Positions 41,474 through 42,127 of a stretch of DNA of 42,127 nucleotides are shown here, piece after piece. The position numbers and the translations under genes are program-made. Positions within the stretch are counted from its first letter, which is position 1. Every line of letters begins with the position of its first letter. Below the pieces are notes generated by a model. It searched no databases and was not told the origin of the DNA. It was given only the letters and a program-made list of their open reading frames with translations. Source of the DNA: DATGMS01 sp040905145 (GTDB taxonomy: Bacteria > Bacteroidota > Bacteroidia > Cytophagales > Cyclobacteriaceae); NCBI GenBank assembly GCA_040905145.1, contig JBBDSC010000089.1:1-42127 (forward strand). Reading direction: 5' to 3'.

Positions 41474-42082
41474 CTATAAACCAATTTGTAGACCCACTCT
41501 ATAGGTTTTAGGTCTTGGATAGGCGAAGAAGTTTTGTCCCTGAGAAAAAATGTTATTACTATCGGCCCCGTAAGCTGGTGCCACCTCGGGATCCCCACTG
41601 GTATATTCGGTAACCAGAAAAAAGTTTTGCAATGAGGCAAAAACCCTAAGGCTGTTTATTGACCGTTTTTCAGTCATGTACTCAGGAAAAGTATAACCAA
41701 GTAAGAGGTTTTTTCCACGGATGAATGATCCGTCCTGAATCCAGCGGGTATCCACGTTGGTTACATAACCGGCCATTAAATTACGTATTTCAGGAACCAT
41801 AGAATTTTGATTTTCCGGAGTCCATGCATCCAAGACAGTCCTGTAACTATTATCCAAAGCAATACGGTCCTCCATCGTGTGTTTGGTCATATCCAGCACA
41901 TCATTCCCATACGTATACTGAAGCTCAACTGTCAAATCCAGATTTTTATAACGAAAAGTGTTCAGGAATGCTCCCCAGGCTTTAGGGCTACCATTACCGA
42001 TGATCATCCGGTCAGCATCAGTAATCGCTTTATCCCCATTCACATCCAAGTATTTGATGTCACCGGGCAGGAGCAATGTCAT
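41474..42082 (-). CDS. SusC/RagA-family TonB-dependent transporter, 3' part only
   Basis: The 202-residue frame is the C-terminal quarter of a SusC barrel: PGDIKYLDVNGDKAITDADRM, the strand YKNLDLTVELQYTYGNDVLD, RWIQDGSFIRGKNLLLGYTF and a last strand KTYRVGLQIGL. The frame is closed upstream by TAA at 42101-42103, 19 bp before the ATG at 42082, and the sequence in between (KYRLNLMTLLL) does not look like SusC. So either the gene is broken here or the window edge is not reliable. A full SusC would need another 800 or so codons. Confidence 0.75.
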   Translation of the reverse strand: MTLLLPGDIKYLDVNGDKAITDADRMIIGNGSPKAWGAFLNTFRYKNLDLTVELQYTYGNDVLDMTKHTMEDRIALDNSYRTVLDAWTPENQNSMVPEIRNLMAGYVTNVDTRWIQDGSFIRGKNLLLGYTFPEYMTEKRSINSLRVFASLQNFFLVTEYTSGDPEVAPAYGADSNNIFSQGQNFFAYPRPKTYRVGLQIGL

Positions 42083-42127
42083 TAAGTTAAGACGATATTT
42101 TTATATGGCTGTTAGATGATCCGTGAT

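Noticed and set aside
1..42127. CRISPR arrays, tRNA or rRNA genes
   Set aside because: No spaced direct repeats of CRISPR type and no cloverleaf or rRNA core sequence were seen on either strand by eye.

Overview
The window looks like a draft or metagenome-derived scaffold from a member of the Bacteroidota, most likely order Cytophagales (a Cyclobacteriaceae-like organism). The reasons are two SusC/SusD outer-membrane pairs, lipoprotein signals of Bacteroidota type, AT-rich spacers with TAnnTTTG-like promoter elements, and the family mix (DUF1080, exported Gfo/Idh-associated genes, YceI, heme-binding HEAT lipoproteins). Two runs of exactly 100 N (15330-15429 and 17461-17560) are scaffold gaps. 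No rRNA, tRNA or CRISPR array was seen.

Left part (1-6.6 kb): a decayed YoeB-type toxin-antitoxin locus, an ArsR repressor with two AHSA1/SRPBCC proteins (one lacking its N-terminus), an exported alpha/beta hydrolase, and a large lipoprotein with a beta-propeller, HEAT repeats, cytochrome c and a discoidin domain. A multiply frameshifted 2-hydroxyacid dehydrogenase fragment follows.

Degraded accessory region (6.6-12.2 kb): a PD-(D/E)XK/N6-adenine methyltransferase restriction-modification gene stopped by an in-frame amber codon, with an apparently replaced C-terminus carrying a membrane segment and coiled coil; an overlapping membrane coiled-coil gene; REP-like palindromes; an IS630 transposase remnant; an unknown gene with an in-frame opal stop; and an intact HEPN/MNT toxin-antitoxin pair.

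Stress island (12.2-17.1 kb): a Crp/Fnr-type regulator, YceI, a ring-cleaving dioxygenase of the MhqO/MhqA type, a MhqD-type carboxylesterase, a frameshifted DUF5996 gene, a cupin and a second VOC dioxygenase. Two promoters, before yceI and before the VOC gene, share an almost identical block of about 60 bp that contains a dyad typical of Crp/Fnr dimers at about -42. I infer a small electrophile/quinone-stress regulon controlled by the neighbouring Crp/Fnr protein.

Middle (17.5-26.5 kb): a MetE-like methyltransferase with an MBL-fold hydrolase, DUF1456, an AI-2E-type permease, an exported amidohydrolase, an exported O-methyltransferase, a Uma2 nuclease-like protein, and a zinc alcohol dehydrogenase with an esterase. 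Relics of the two ends of an MNT nucleotidyltransferase gene lie at 20.0 and 23.6 kb. A 68-bp repeat occurs at 19.5 and 22.6 kb.

Right part (26.7 kb to the end): a sugar-uptake and sugar-oxidation locus. On the minus strand it has a heme-dehydrogenase lipoprotein-SusC-SusD group, a PhyH-isomerase-Gfo/Idh operon divergent from an AraC regulator, and a SusC (3' part only)-SusD-DUF1080 group. The gene set fits import of a glycoside and its breakdown through 3-keto intermediates rather than by ordinary glycosidases, none of which is present here.
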